DNA of 64,000 nt from Catenuloplanes niger. GTDB taxonomy: Bacteria > Actinomycetota > Actinomycetes > Mycobacteriales > Micromonosporaceae. A program made the translations under genes and the position numbers. Below, one piece after another: positions 18,291 to 27,016 of this stretch (position 1 is its first letter; every line of letters begins with the position of its first letter). The notes below the pieces were generated by a model. The model did no database searches and was not told the origin of the DNA. It saw only the letters and a list, made by a program, of their open reading frames with translations. The DNA lies in assembly GCF_031458255.1 (NCBI RefSeq), contig NZ_JAVDYC010000001.1, positions 4,845,001-4,909,000 on the forward strand, read 5' to 3'.

Positions 18291-18344
18291 CCGGTCATGG
18301 CTCCCGCGGGGGCGTGGCCGGTCATGGCTCCCGCGGGGGCGTGG
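18291..18344. repeat. Exact 27-bp tandem duplication at a gene 3' end
   Basis: Units 18291-18317 and 18318-18344 are identical. The stop codon of the minus-strand cysteine-rich gene (18322-18324) lies in the second unit, and the same codon is repeated beyond it in the first. Twenty-seven bp is nine codons, so the duplication copies the gene's last residues and stop. Confidence 0.85.
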
Positions 18345-19188
18345 CCGGCTCGCGGCCGCCGGGAAGCTCGGCGGTGCCGGCGGCGACCGTGGCCGGGTGG
18401 ACCGCGATCAGGCCGTGCCGGAGCCGGGCGGTGCACAGCTCGGCCAGCGTGGTGTAGGCGTCCTTGCCGATCAGCGCGACCAGCTCCGGCTCGTAGGAGC
18501 GGAACATCGCGTCCGTGCCGACGTGGGCGTCCGGCGACGAGGTGCACCACCAGTGCAGATCGTGGCCGCCCTCGCCCCACCCGCGCCGGTCGAACTCGGT
18601 GAGCGTCGAGACCAGCACCTTCGTACCGTCCGGGCGCTTGACCCAGTCCTGGGCGCGGCGGACCGGCAGCTGCCAGCAGACGTCCGGCTTGTACTCCAGC
18701 GGGTGGACGCCGTCGCGCAGCGCCTGGGCGTGCAGCGCGCAGCCGCCGCCGGCCGGGAAGTCCGGATCGTTGAGGAACACGCACGGGCCGCCCGCACGCT
18801 GGGTGGCGGTCCGGCGCGCCGGGGCGTCACCGTCGATCGAGTCGACCTCGGTGTAGTTCTTGAAACCGCGCCGGTAGTGCTGCCAGGTCTCCGGCGTCAG
18901 GTGCTTGACCGCCTTCTTCAGCCGGTCCTCGTCGTCGGAGTCGGTGAAGAACGCGCCGTGCGAGCAGCAGCCGTCCTGCGCGCGGCCCGGCACGATGCCG
19001 TGGCAGGCCTTGCCGAACACGCACGTCCAGCGGGACAGCAGCCAGGTGAGGTCCGCGCGGATCACGTGCTTCGGATCGGCCGGGTCGGTGAACTCGATCC
19101 ACTCGCGCGGGAAGTCGAGGTCGACCTCGCGGGACCGGGGGTCGTCCGCGGAGTCGACGAGTACCTGAAGCTGCGTTCGGCTTGCCAC
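18322..19188 (-). CDS. Conserved cysteine-rich protein, possible metal/Fe-S binder
   Basis: The product is 288 residues with no membrane segment. Cysteines are clustered: [48 protein letters not shown] and a late WWCTSS. The pattern recalls the YkgJ-type cysteine families that may hold zinc or an iron-sulfur cluster, but I cannot assign the family with certainty. In position it matches the conserved hypothetical protein that lies downstream of senX3-regX3 in mycobacteria (Rv0495c, from memory). It is convergent with regX3 and divergent from the sugar-phosphate isomerase gene. The function is unknown. Confidence 0.8.
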   Translation of the reverse strand: MASRTQLQVLVDSADDPRSREVDLDFPREWIEFTDPADPKHVIRADLTWLLSRWTCVFGKACHGIVPGRAQDGCCSHGAFFTDSDDEDRLKKAVKHLTPETWQHYRRGFKNYTEVDSIDGDAPARRTATQRAGGPCVFLNDPDFPAGGGCALHAQALRDGVHPLEYKPDVCWQLPVRRAQDWVKRPDGTKVLVSTLTEFDRRGWGEGGHDLHWWCTSSPDAHVGTDAMFRSYEPELVALIGKDAYTTLAELCTARLRHGLIAVHPATVAAGTAELPGGREPATPPREP

Positions 19189-19290
19189 CCGGCCACCCTA
19201 CGCCCGGACCTGCGACTCAGCAGCGCGACAAGCGGTGGCCGGGTGACACTTCGCCGGGCGGTGCGCCCGTCGCGAGTTACGCTGAGGGGT

Positions 19291-20091
19291 GTGACCGAGC
19301 GAGTGCCAGTTCTTCTGTCCAGCTCCTCCGTCTTCCCGGAGCCGACCGCCGCGGCCTTTCAGATGGCCGCCCACCTCGGCTTCGACGGCGTCGAGGTGAT
19401 GGTGTGGACGGACGTGGTGAGCCAGGACGCGGGCGCGCTGCAGGGCCTGTCGGCGCACTACGGCGTCCCGGTGATGTCCGTGCACGCGCCCTGCCTGCTG
19501 GTGACGCAGCGGGTGTGGAGCCCCGACCCGTGGGAGCGGCTGCGCCGGGCCGCGGTCCTGGCCGAGAAGCTGGGCGCCACGACCGTGGTCGTGCACCCGC
19601 CGTTCACCTGGCAGCGGGACTACGCGAAGCGCTTCCAGGAGGGTCTGCACAAGATGACCCTCAAGCACCCGGACCTCAAGTTCGCGGTGGAGAACATGTA
19701 CCCGGTGAAGATGGCCGGCCGCGACTTCGTGCCCTACGTCCCGGGCTGGAACCCGGTCGACACCGGCTACGACGCGTACACGCTGGACATCTCGCACTGC
19801 TCCGCCGCCCGCACCGACCCGATCGCGATGGCCGAGTCGATGGGTGACAAGCTCGCCCACCTGCACCTGGGCGACGGCACCGGCGAGGGTCGCGACGAGC
19901 ACCTGGTGCCGGGCCGCGGCACGATGCCGTGCGCCGAGGTCCTCGCCTCGCTGTCCCGGAACGGGTTCCGCGGGTCGGTCGCGCTGGAGGTCGCCACCCG
20001 CAAGTCGAGCAGCCGCGCCGAGCGCGAGGCCGACCTCGCCGAGTCGCTGCGCTTCGCCCGGGAACACCTCGGCGTGCTCGCCAGCCACTGA
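19291..20091 (+). CDS. Sugar phosphate isomerase/epimerase (xylose isomerase-like TIM barrel)
   Basis: The product is 266 residues from the GTG at 19291. The TIM-barrel metal ligands typical of the AP-endonuclease-2 superfamily are visible: GFDGVEVM, SVHAPC, TTVVVHPPFTW, FAVENMYPV, TLDISHC, KLAHLHLGDG and GSVALEVATR. The family isomerises or epimerises sugars or inositol derivatives with a divalent metal. The substrate is unknown. It is the positional equivalent of Rv0498. Confidence 0.85.
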   Translation: MTERVPVLLSSSSVFPEPTAAAFQMAAHLGFDGVEVMVWTDVVSQDAGALQGLSAHYGVPVMSVHAPCLLVTQRVWSPDPWERLRRAAVLAEKLGATTVVVHPPFTWQRDYAKRFQEGLHKMTLKHPDLKFAVENMYPVKMAGRDFVPYVPGWNPVDTGYDAYTLDISHCSAARTDPIAMAESMGDKLAHLHLGDGTGEGRDEHLVPGRGTMPCAEVLASLSRNGFRGSVALEVATRKSSSRAEREADLAESLRFAREHLGVLASH

Positions 20092-20106
20092 CGAACCGAG
20101 GACGAC

Positions 20107-20673
20107 TCAGACGCGGGTGAGCTGCGGCGCGTCGGCCGTGGCGGGATCGGCGGACGCGGCACGCTTGCGGGCGCGGTGAGCGGCCACGTGCGAGCGGGTG
20201 GCGCAGCGCTCGGAGCAGAAGCGGCGGCAGCAGTTCGACGACGTGTCCAGGTAGACGTTGCCGCAGCGCTCGTCGGCGCAGATGCCGAAACGCGAGCTGC
20301 CGTACTCGCACAGCCAGACGGCCAGCCCCCACACGGCTCCGGCCAGGTACTCCGCGCTGACCGACGCGCCGCGGCTGGTCACGTGCATGTGCCAGTCGGC
20401 CGCGTCGTGACCGGAGATGCGCGGCTGGACCGGGAACGCCTCCAGCAGCGAGTTCAGCTCGGAGACCGTCTCGGTGTCGCGGCCGGCGGCACCGGACTCG
20501 AAGACCTCGCGCAGGCGCTTCTGCGCGCGGCGGAGCGTGGCGAGGTCCCGGTCGGCGACCTCGTCGCGCATGTACGCGTTCTCGTCGGTGAAGAGACCCC
20601 TGAGGTCGTCGACGGTCGCGAGCTGCGTGTTGACGAGGTCGACCGCGGTGCGGGCGTACGCATCGAAGTTCAC
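20107..20673 (-). CDS. CGNR zinc-finger protein (ABATE domain)
   Basis: The product is 188 residues. The N-terminal helical region (MNFDAYARTAVDLVNT and LFTDENAYMRDEV) is of the ABATE type. The C terminus near residues 135-160 is the CGNR finger: CADERCGNVYLDTSSN followed by CCRRFCSERCATR. These proteins are presumed stress-response transcription factors. The Lys/Arg-rich tail fits DNA binding. It is convergent with the isomerase and divergent from proline dehydrogenase, with about 70 nt between the starts. Confidence 0.88.
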   Translation of the reverse strand: MNFDAYARTAVDLVNTQLATVDDLRGLFTDENAYMRDEVADRDLATLRRAQKRLREVFESGAAGRDTETVSELNSLLEAFPVQPRISGHDAADWHMHVTSRGASVSAEYLAGAVWGLAVWLCEYGSSRFGICADERCGNVYLDTSSNCCRRFCSERCATRSHVAAHRARKRAASADPATADAPQLTRV

Positions 20674-20742
20674 CCGACAACCGTAGACGATTCGTTCGAC
20701 TACGTCGGTCGTCCGTAAGGGCGGGGCGTATACGCTCCCCGT

Positions 20743-21663
20743 ATGCTCCGTTCGGCCATCCTCGCCGCCTCCCGCTCACCCCGGCTGGAGAACCTGGTCT
20801 CGAAGGCACCGTTCGGCCGGGACCTGGCACGGCGTTTCGTCGCCGGCGACGGCGTGGCGGACGCGATCCGGGTCGCCACCGAGCTGGCCGCGGACGGTCT
20901 CTCCACGACGGTCGAGCACCTCGGCCCGACAGCGGCCACCGAGGCGGGCGCGCACGCGGCCCGCGACGAGTACCGCCGGTTGCTGCGCGGCATCGCCGAC
21001 GCCGGCCTGTCCGACTCCGCCGAGGTCAGCGTGAAACTGTCCGCGCTGGGCCGGTCCGTGGACGAGCACCTGGCCCGGGAACTGGCCCGGGACGTGTGCG
21101 CGGCCGCGGTCGAGGCCGGCACGACGGTCACCGTGGACATGGAGGAGAGCACGGCGACCGACTTCGTGCTCGACACGGTCGGGAAGCTGCGCGGTGACGT
21201 GCCGTCGACCGGCGTGGCGGTGCAGGCGTACCTGCGGCGCGCCGAGGCGGACTGCCGGGAGCTGTCGCACCCGGGATCCCGGGTGCGGCTGTGCAAGGGC
21301 GCCTACCCGGAGCCGGAGCCGGTCGCCTGGCAGGCCGCGCTGGAGGTGGACAAGTCGTTCGTCCGCTGCCTGAACGCGCTGCTCTCCGGCCCGGCGTACC
21401 CGATGGTCGCCACGCACGACGCGCGCCTGATCGCGATCGCGGAGGACCGGGCGCGGTGGTTCGACCGGCCGGCCGGCGAGTTCGAGTTCCAGATGCTCCA
21501 CGGCGTGCGACCGGCCGAGCAGACGCGGCTGGCCGCGGAGGGATACACGGTCCGCGTCTATCTGCCCTACGGCACGCACTGGTACGGCTACCTGGCGCGC
21601 CGGCTCGCCGAGCGTCCCGGCAGCGCCGCGTTCCTGGGACGGGCGCTCACCAACCGACGGTGA
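20743..21663 (+). CDS. Proline dehydrogenase
   Basis: The product is 306 residues, the monofunctional size. Conserved barrel segments include VSVKLSALG, VTVDMEES, GVAVQAYLRR, VRLCKGAYPE, VATHDARLI, EFQMLHGVR and VRVYLPYGTHWYGYLARRLAERP, which holds the YxxRRxxE proline-binding motif. It oxidises proline to pyrroline-5-carboxylate with FAD and passes electrons to the respiratory chain. In mycobacteria this position holds proC, the biosynthetic counterpart, so the local proline gene differs here. No P5C dehydrogenase is adjacent. Confidence 0.93.
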   Translation: MLRSAILAASRSPRLENLVSKAPFGRDLARRFVAGDGVADAIRVATELAADGLSTTVEHLGPTAATEAGAHAARDEYRRLLRGIADAGLSDSAEVSVKLSALGRSVDEHLARELARDVCAAAVEAGTTVTVDMEESTATDFVLDTVGKLRGDVPSTGVAVQAYLRRAEADCRELSHPGSRVRLCKGAYPEPEPVAWQAALEVDKSFVRCLNALLSGPAYPMVATHDARLIAIAEDRARWFDRPAGEFEFQMLHGVRPAEQTRLAAEGYTVRVYLPYGTHWYGYLARRLAERPGSAAFLGRALTNRR

Positions 21664-21755
21664 CCCCGGCCGAACCGCGCACCCGGCGGGAAACCGCGTG
21701 ATTCCAGCCAAAAGGCCTATCCCCGCAGCGTGACACGCGGTTCTAGGCTGCGCTC

Positions 21756-23510
21756 GTGAACACGCCGGACGGTCACTCCGAGTCAACAGCCTCGCCGGCC
21801 CCGGATGCCGTACCACCGATTCCCGTCTTCGACGCGGTCGTGGTCTACAACCCGGCGGCGATCCCGGCGCAGCCCGGACCGCCGGCGGCGGAGAGCCCGG
21901 CACGGTCCGTCCCACCACCGGTGATTCCCGCGCAACCGGGTCCGGCGACGATTCCCGCTCCGCCGGGTGCGCCGGTGACTCCCGCGCGACCCGGGCCGCC
22001 GGTGATTCCCGCGCAGCCGGGCCCGCCGGCGGCGGAGACGCAGGCGCCGACCTACCCCGGCCCGGCGGCGATCCCGGTGCAGCCGGGTGCCGCTCCGGCG
22101 TGGGGCCGTTCACCGCTGGCGGACTCGGTCCCGGACGACTACCCGTTCCCGCGGCTGCCGGAGTTCGACTCGATCCCGGCGGACTGGTACGGGCCGCCGC
22201 CCCCACCCCCGCGGAAGCGGCGCGGCCGTACCGCCGTCGTGGTTCTGGCGGTCTTCGCGGCACTCGCCGCGGCCACCGCGGTCGCGGTCTACCCGGTCCT
22301 GAGCGGCCGGGACGCCGACGCCACCGCCGCGCCCGCGGTCACCGGCCCGCCGGCCAGCCCGGCGCCGAGCGCGCTCTCCTACGAGCGTGTCCCGTGGATC
22401 CGGTACCAGATCGACGCCGCGCTGCAGGCGCAGGCGGCCGCGCTGCTGGCCGGTGACGAGAACGGCTTCCTGGCACCGGTCGCGGAGGGCAGCACCGAGC
22501 TGACCCGCGACCTGCGCCGCCGGTTCGAGACGCTGCGCGCGATGCAGGTGACCGGCTGGTCGGAGGAGATGATCGGCGAGCCCACGCCGGTGACCGGCCG
22601 GGGCGGCCGGGACGAGTGGCGGGTCGTGGTCGACCTGCGGCACTGCTTCGTGGTCCCCGGATGCACCGTGGACGGGCTGCGCGCCGAGACGCGCTGGGTG
22701 GAGACGCCCGCGCAGGGCCTGCGGATGGTCGCGTTCGCACCGTCCGAGTCGGAGGAGAACGGCCCCCGCCCGTGGGAGGTCACGAACCTGACCGTCGCGG
22801 TCGGCCCGCGTACCGTCGTCGGCGTCACCCCCAAGTACGCCAAGCGCCTCCCCGAACTGCAGAAGCAGGCGGAGGCCGCGGCGCTGGTCGCGGACCGGTA
22901 CGTGCGCGGCGACGCCGGCCCGGTGGACCGCTACCGGATCTTCATGGCCGACGGCAAGGAGTGGCAGCGTTGGTACGGCGGCGAGGACCTGGAGTGGGCC
23001 GCCGGCTTCGCGGTCCCGACCGGTGCGGCCCGGCTGGACGTGGTGCTGAACCTCAGCGAGATGGCCGAGGACTACATCGACGACACGCTGCGGCACGAGC
23101 TGGCGCACGTGGCGACGCTGCGCGCGGCCGACTACTCGGACGACGACGACTTCTGGTGGATGATCGAGGGCATCGCCGACTACGTGGACGAGATCGGCGT
23201 GCCGGTCGCCGATTACGAGGAGGCCGAGCTCGTCGCCCGGTACGCGGACGAGGTCGACATGAAGAGCGGCGTGGTGGTGCCGCCACCGGACGCGGACACC
23301 GAGGACTGGCAGGTCGCGGCGCGGTACGGCGTCGGCTACTACGCGGTCCGCCGGATCTCCGAGCGGTTCGGCGAGCCCGCGATGCTGGCCTTCTTCGACG
23401 CGGTGGTCCGCGACGGAAAATCACTGAAGGATGCGGCACCGGCTACTTTGGGCAAGGATTGGGACGACGTGAACCGCGACTGCCTCGCCTACCTGAAAGA
23501 GGTCACCTGA
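21756..23510 (+). CDS. Membrane protein with Pro-rich N terminus and HExxH metallopeptidase-like domain
   Basis: The product is 584 residues. Residues 1-145 are disordered and Pro-rich with repeated IPAQPGPP-like segments. A basic stretch (PRKRRGRT) precedes one membrane helix near residues 153-178. The extracellular part holds an NTF2-like region, then from about 370 a peptidase-MA-like domain with RHELAHVATLRA, containing the zinc-binding HExxH, and WWMIEGIADYV supplying the third ligand. It probably cleaves an extracytoplasmic substrate, but activity is inferred. It is 4 nt ahead of the exporter operon and likely co-transcribed with it. Confidence 0.8.
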   Translation: MNTPDGHSESTASPAPDAVPPIPVFDAVVVYNPAAIPAQPGPPAAESPARSVPPPVIPAQPGPATIPAPPGAPVTPARPGPPVIPAQPGPPAAETQAPTYPGPAAIPVQPGAAPAWGRSPLADSVPDDYPFPRLPEFDSIPADWYGPPPPPPRKRRGRTAVVVLAVFAALAAATAVAVYPVLSGRDADATAAPAVTGPPASPAPSALSYERVPWIRYQIDAALQAQAAALLAGDENGFLAPVAEGSTELTRDLRRRFETLRAMQVTGWSEEMIGEPTPVTGRGGRDEWRVVVDLRHCFVVPGCTVDGLRAETRWVETPAQGLRMVAFAPSESEENGPRPWEVTNLTVAVGPRTVVGVTPKYAKRLPELQKQAEAAALVADRYVRGDAGPVDRYRIFMADGKEWQRWYGGEDLEWAAGFAVPTGAARLDVVLNLSEMAEDYIDDTLRHELAHVATLRAADYSDDDDFWWMIEGIADYVDEIGVPVADYEEAELVARYADEVDMKSGVVVPPPDADTEDWQVAARYGVGYYAVRRISERFGEPAMLAFFDAVVRDGKSLKDAAPATLGKDWDDVNRDCLAYLKEVT

Positions 23511-23514
23511 CGCG

Positions 23515-24846
23515 ATGACCCCGCGGAGCCGCCCGCTCGCCCTTCTGGCCGCCGTCGTCCTGGCTGCCGGGGCGACGGCGGCCTCATGCGAGGAGGAACC
23601 GTCCGGCGTGGACGTCGGCGAGGTGCGGCTCGGCGCGGTCGCCGAGGTCGTGGACGCGCCCGCGACCGTGACCGCCCGGTCCGCGGCCACGCTCACCGCC
23701 GCGTCCGCCGGCACGCTCAAGGAACTGCTGGTCCGCCCGGGTGACCAGGTCCGGCCCGGCCAGGTGCTCGCCGTGATCGACTCGCCGGAGGCGACCGCAC
23801 GCCTGGACTCGGCCGCGCGCACGCGCGACGCGGCCGCGCAGACCGGTGTCCCCGGCTTCGCCACCGGCGGGCTGGACGGCGCGCAGCGGGAGACGGACGC
23901 GGCCGCCACGGACTCGTTCACCGCGGCCCGCGCCGCCGCGAAGCAGGTCGCCGACCAGCAGGTCCGCGACACCCTGCTGCGCCAGGTGGACGCAGCCCAG
24001 CAGCGGTACGACGCGGCGTCCGCGGCCGTGGCCGACGCGACCCGGGCCGTGCAGGCGGGCGTGGCCGGCCTCGGCACCGCGCTGGGTGCGCTCTCCACCG
24101 CGCAGCGGCTGCAGGCCGAGGCCGCCTACGACCTGGCCAAGGGCACGGTGGACGCGCTCACGCTGCGGGCGCCGATCGGCGGCGTGGTCCAGCTCGGTGG
24201 CGCCCCGGCCGCGGCGGGCGGCGTGGACCTCACCGAGATCCTGCGCGGCGGCGCGCCGCCCACCGGTGCCGGCGGGCCGCCCGCGGGCGTCGACCCGGCC
24301 GTGCCGGAGGGCGGGTACGTGGGCGCCGGCACCACCGTGCTGACCATCGTGGACGTCTCCGAGCTGAGCGTCACCGCCGAGGTCGACGAGACCGACGTGC
24401 TGCTGGTCTCCGAGGGCGCGGCCGCGGACGTGGAGCTGGACGCCGCGACCGGTGCCGGCTATCCCGGCGAGGTGACCTCCGTCGACCTGCTGCCCACCGC
24501 GTCCGCGCGCGGCGGCGTGTCGTACCGGGTGCGGATCTCGCTCGGCGCGGGCACGCTCGCGGACGGCGGGCCCGCGCCGGCACCCCGGCCCGGCATGAGC
24601 GCGGTCGCCCACCTGCGGGTTCGTCAGGCGGCGAACACGGTAACGGTGCCGGCCGCCGCGGTCTTCTCCACCGAGTCGGGCGGCGAGGCGGTCTGGGTCG
24701 TCGACGGTGGGCGTGCGGAACGGGTGGACGTGTCCGTCGGCGTGCAGGGCCAGGACGCGGTGCAGATCGTGCGGGGCCTGCGGGCCGGGCAGACGATCGT
24801 GGTGCGCGGGACGGACCGGGTGACCGCCGGGCAGCGGGTGCCATGA
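23515..24846 (+). CDS. MacA/HlyD-type periplasmic adaptor, probable lipoprotein
   Basis: The product is 443 residues. The signal sequence ends in a lipobox-like AAS-C, so the mature protein is probably anchored at Cys25. A biotinyl-lipoyl half-motif (LVRPGDQVRPGQVLAVID) is followed by a helical hairpin of about 110 residues, the second lipoyl half (LTLRAPIGGVVQL) and beta-barrel/MP domains (GQTIVVRGTDRVTAGQRVP). It links the MacB-type permease to substrate. Gram-positive versions usually act without an outer-membrane channel. The start overlap with the ATPase gene is ATGA. Confidence 0.88.
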   Translation: MTPRSRPLALLAAVVLAAGATAASCEEEPSGVDVGEVRLGAVAEVVDAPATVTARSAATLTAASAGTLKELLVRPGDQVRPGQVLAVIDSPEATARLDSAARTRDAAAQTGVPGFATGGLDGAQRETDAAATDSFTAARAAAKQVADQQVRDTLLRQVDAAQQRYDAASAAVADATRAVQAGVAGLGTALGALSTAQRLQAEAAYDLAKGTVDALTLRAPIGGVVQLGGAPAAAGGVDLTEILRGGAPPTGAGGPPAGVDPAVPEGGYVGAGTTVLTIVDVSELSVTAEVDETDVLLVSEGAAADVELDAATGAGYPGEVTSVDLLPTASARGGVSYRVRISLGAGTLADGGPAPAPRPGMSAVAHLRVRQAANTVTVPAAAVFSTESGGEAVWVVDGGRAERVDVSVGVQGQDAVQIVRGLRAGQTIVVRGTDRVTAGQRVP

Positions 24847-25532
24847 CCGGGCCGGCGGTCGAGGCGGAGCGGGTGTCCCGGACGTACCGGCTGGAGGGCT
24901 TCTCGGTGACCGCGCTGCACGAGGTCAGCCTGACCGTGGCGCGCGGCGAGTACGCGGCGGTGGTCGGCCCGTCCGGCTCCGGCAAGAGCACGCTGATGCA
25001 CCTGCTCGGCGGCCTGGACCGGCCGACCGGCGGACGGCTGCGGCTGGACGGGCGGGACGTGGCCGGCCTGTCCGCGTCGGAACTGGCCCGGCTGCGCAAC
25101 GAGGTGATCGGCTTCGTCTTCCAGGCGTTCCACCTGCTGCCCCGGACCAGCGCGGTGGAGAACGTGGCGCTGCCGCTGGTCTACCGCGGGCTCGGCACCC
25201 GGAAACGGCACGCGGCCGCCGCGGAGATGCTGGACCGGGTCGGGCTCGGCCACCGCCTGACACACCGCCCGAACCAGATGTCCGGTGGCGAGCAGCAGCG
25301 GGTCGCGATCGCCCGCGCGCTGGTCACCGGCCCGTCCCTGCTGCTCGCGGACGAGCCGACCGGAAACCTGGACACCGCCACCGGCGCGGCCGTGCTGCAC
25401 CTGCTGGAGGAGCTGAACGCGGAGTCCGGCGTCGCGGTCGTGCTGGTCACCCACGACCGGGAGGTGGCCGCCCGGGCCCGCCGCCGGATCGCCATGCGCG
25501 ACGGCCACGTCGTCTCCGACGAGACCGCATGA
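24843..25532 (+). CDS. ABC transporter ATPase (MacB/LolD type)
   Basis: The product is 229 residues. Walker A is GPSGSGKST, the Q loop is FVFQAFHLLPR, the signature is MSGGEQQR, Walker B is LLLADEPT followed by GNLDT, and the H loop is VTHD. It powers the FtsX-like permease downstream. Its start overlaps the adaptor stop. Its own stop is the first of a run of ATGA overlaps in the 17-bp array that leads to the permease. Confidence 0.96.
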   Translation: MTGPAVEAERVSRTYRLEGFSVTALHEVSLTVARGEYAAVVGPSGSGKSTLMHLLGGLDRPTGGRLRLDGRDVAGLSASELARLRNEVIGFVFQAFHLLPRTSAVENVALPLVYRGLGTRKRHAAAAEMLDRVGLGHRLTHRPNQMSGGEQQRVAIARALVTGPSLLLADEPTGNLDTATGAAVLHLLEELNAESGVAVVLVTHDREVAARARRRIAMRDGHVVSDETA

Positions 25533-25630
25533 GAGGCGGGACCGCATGAGAGGCGGGACCGCATGAGAGGCGAGACCGCATGAGAGGCGAGACCGCATGA
25601 GAGGCGAGACCGCATGAGAGGCGGGACCGG
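25529..25630 (+). repeat. Six 17-bp tandem units forming a chain of stop/start overlaps
   Basis: The unit ATGAGAGGCGGGACCGC (G/A variable at base 11) repeats six times with ATGs at 25529, 25546, 25563, 25580, 25597 and 25614. The permease ATG at 25631 is in register. Each ATG opens a six-codon ORF (MRGGTA, MRGETA or MRGGTG), and its stop overlaps the next ATG as ATGA. Each unit also holds AGAGG, 9 nt before the next ATG, which fits a ribosome binding site. Because 17 is not a multiple of 3, each start is in a new frame. Confidence 0.93.
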
Positions 25631-26815
25631 ATGAGACTCGCCGAGGCCTGGCGGGTCGCGCTCGGCGCGCTCCGGGCCAACCGCCTGCGCAGCCTGCTGA
25701 CCATGCTCGGCGTGATCATCGGCGTCGGTGCGGTGGTGGTCCTGGTGGCGATCGGCACCGGCGCGAAGAACGAGGTCGAGGCACAGGTCGAGGGCCTCGG
25801 CTCGAACCTGATGCTGGTGGTGCCGGGCCGGTTGGAGTTCGGGTCCGCGCCGTCCGCGTCCCGCCTGTCGCTGCGGGACGCGGAGGCGGTGGCCGAGGTG
25901 GTCGGTGACCCGTCCCGGGTGACGGCCACGGTCGCGTCCGGCGAGACGGTCCGGGCGGGCGCGCGCGAGCGGTTCACCACGGTCCAGGGCGTGCTGGAGA
26001 CGACGCCGCAGGTCTTCGACCGCCCGGTCGGCCGCGGCCGCTACTTCACCTCCTCGGACGTGCAGACCGGCCGGCGCGTCGCGGTGCTCGGCGCGACCGT
26101 GGCGGCGTCGCTGTTCCCGGACCGCGACCCGATCGGGCAGCAGGTGTCGATCGCCGGCGTGCGGTTCCGGGTCAGCGGCGTGTTCGCGCCGCTCGGCCAG
26201 AGCCTCGGCGTGGACCGCGACGACGAGGTGCAGATCCCGGTCAGCGCGGCGCAGCGGCTGATCGGCGTGGACCGGATCGACGGCCTGGCGATCAAGGCAC
26301 CGGACCGGGAGCGGATCGACGAGCTGAGCGCGCGGGTGGTGGCGGAGCTGACCCGGCGGCACCCCGACACCGAGTTCAGCGCCGTCACCCAGGAGCAGAT
26401 CCTCGGGGTGCTGGGCGACATCCTGGGTGTGCTGACCGGTGTGCTGGCCGCGATCGCCGGCATCTCGCTGCTGGTCGGCGGCGTCGGCGTCTCCAACATC
26501 ATGCTGGTCTCGGTCCGGGAACGGACGAAGGAGATCGGCCTGCGCAAGGCGGTCGGCGCCCGGCCGCGCGACATCGGCCTGCAGTTCCTGCTGGAGGCGG
26601 TGCTGCTCACCTCGGTCGGCGGCGTGCTCGGGATGGGCCTGGGCGTCGGCTCCGCGCTGCTGGTCGGCGCGCTGTCCCCGGTGCCGGCCGCGATCACCTG
26701 GTGGTCGCTGGCGCTCGCGTTCGGCGTGTCCGCCGCGGTCGGCATCGTCTTCGGCGTGGTGCCGGCGCAACGGGCCGGCCGGCTCGACCCGGTGGTGGCG
26801 CTCCGCAGCGAATAA
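25631..26815 (+). CDS. MacB-type FtsX-like ABC permease
   Basis: The product is 394 residues. A first membrane helix (about residues 18-44, LRSLLTMLGVIIGVGAVVVLVAIG) is followed by a MacB_PCD periplasmic domain of about 220 residues. Three C-terminal helices carry the FtsX signature SNIMLVSVRERTKEIGLRKAVGA. With the ATPase it would move a peptide, lipid or drug, or act as a mechanotransmission complex; the substrate is unknown. I chose the ATG at 25631 because it is where homology begins and it is in register with the array. Confidence 0.93.
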   Translation: MRLAEAWRVALGALRANRLRSLLTMLGVIIGVGAVVVLVAIGTGAKNEVEAQVEGLGSNLMLVVPGRLEFGSAPSASRLSLRDAEAVAEVVGDPSRVTATVASGETVRAGARERFTTVQGVLETTPQVFDRPVGRGRYFTSSDVQTGRRVAVLGATVAASLFPDRDPIGQQVSIAGVRFRVSGVFAPLGQSLGVDRDDEVQIPVSAAQRLIGVDRIDGLAIKAPDRERIDELSARVVAELTRRHPDTEFSAVTQEQILGVLGDILGVLTGVLAAIAGISLLVGGVGVSNIMLVSVRERTKEIGLRKAVGARPRDIGLQFLLEAVLLTSVGGVLGMGLGVGSALLVGALSPVPAAITWWSLALAFGVSAAVGIVFGVVPAQRAGRLDPVVALRSE

Positions 26816-26880
26816 CGGACATCGGCGGGTAACCGGACATCAGCGGGTCACGGACGTCGGCGAGTAACGGACATCGAGCG
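26813..26880 (+). repeat. Four 16-18-bp tandem units starting at the permease stop codon
   Basis: Unit TAACGGACATCGGCGGG is at 26813-26829, with variants at 26830-26847, 26848-26864 and 26865-26880. The first TAA is the permease stop. Three of the four units begin with TAA. The period is close to that of the array before the gene, but the sequence is unrelated. Confidence 0.8.
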
Positions 26881-27016
26881 ATAAAAACGAAATTTCCGGC
26901 GTGTCGCCTTGACGGGATCACTCTGAGTTTCCTGAAGGTCTCGCGCCGTTAACAGCCGTCCCGTTACCGTACTAATTACACGCGCGTTGCCCGACAGGGG
27001 CGCGCGCTCGGGGTCG

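Noticed and set aside
23515-26815. Tandem arrays flanking the permease as remnants of an insertion sequence
   Set aside because: No transposase, no terminal inverted repeats, and the arrays differ in sequence.
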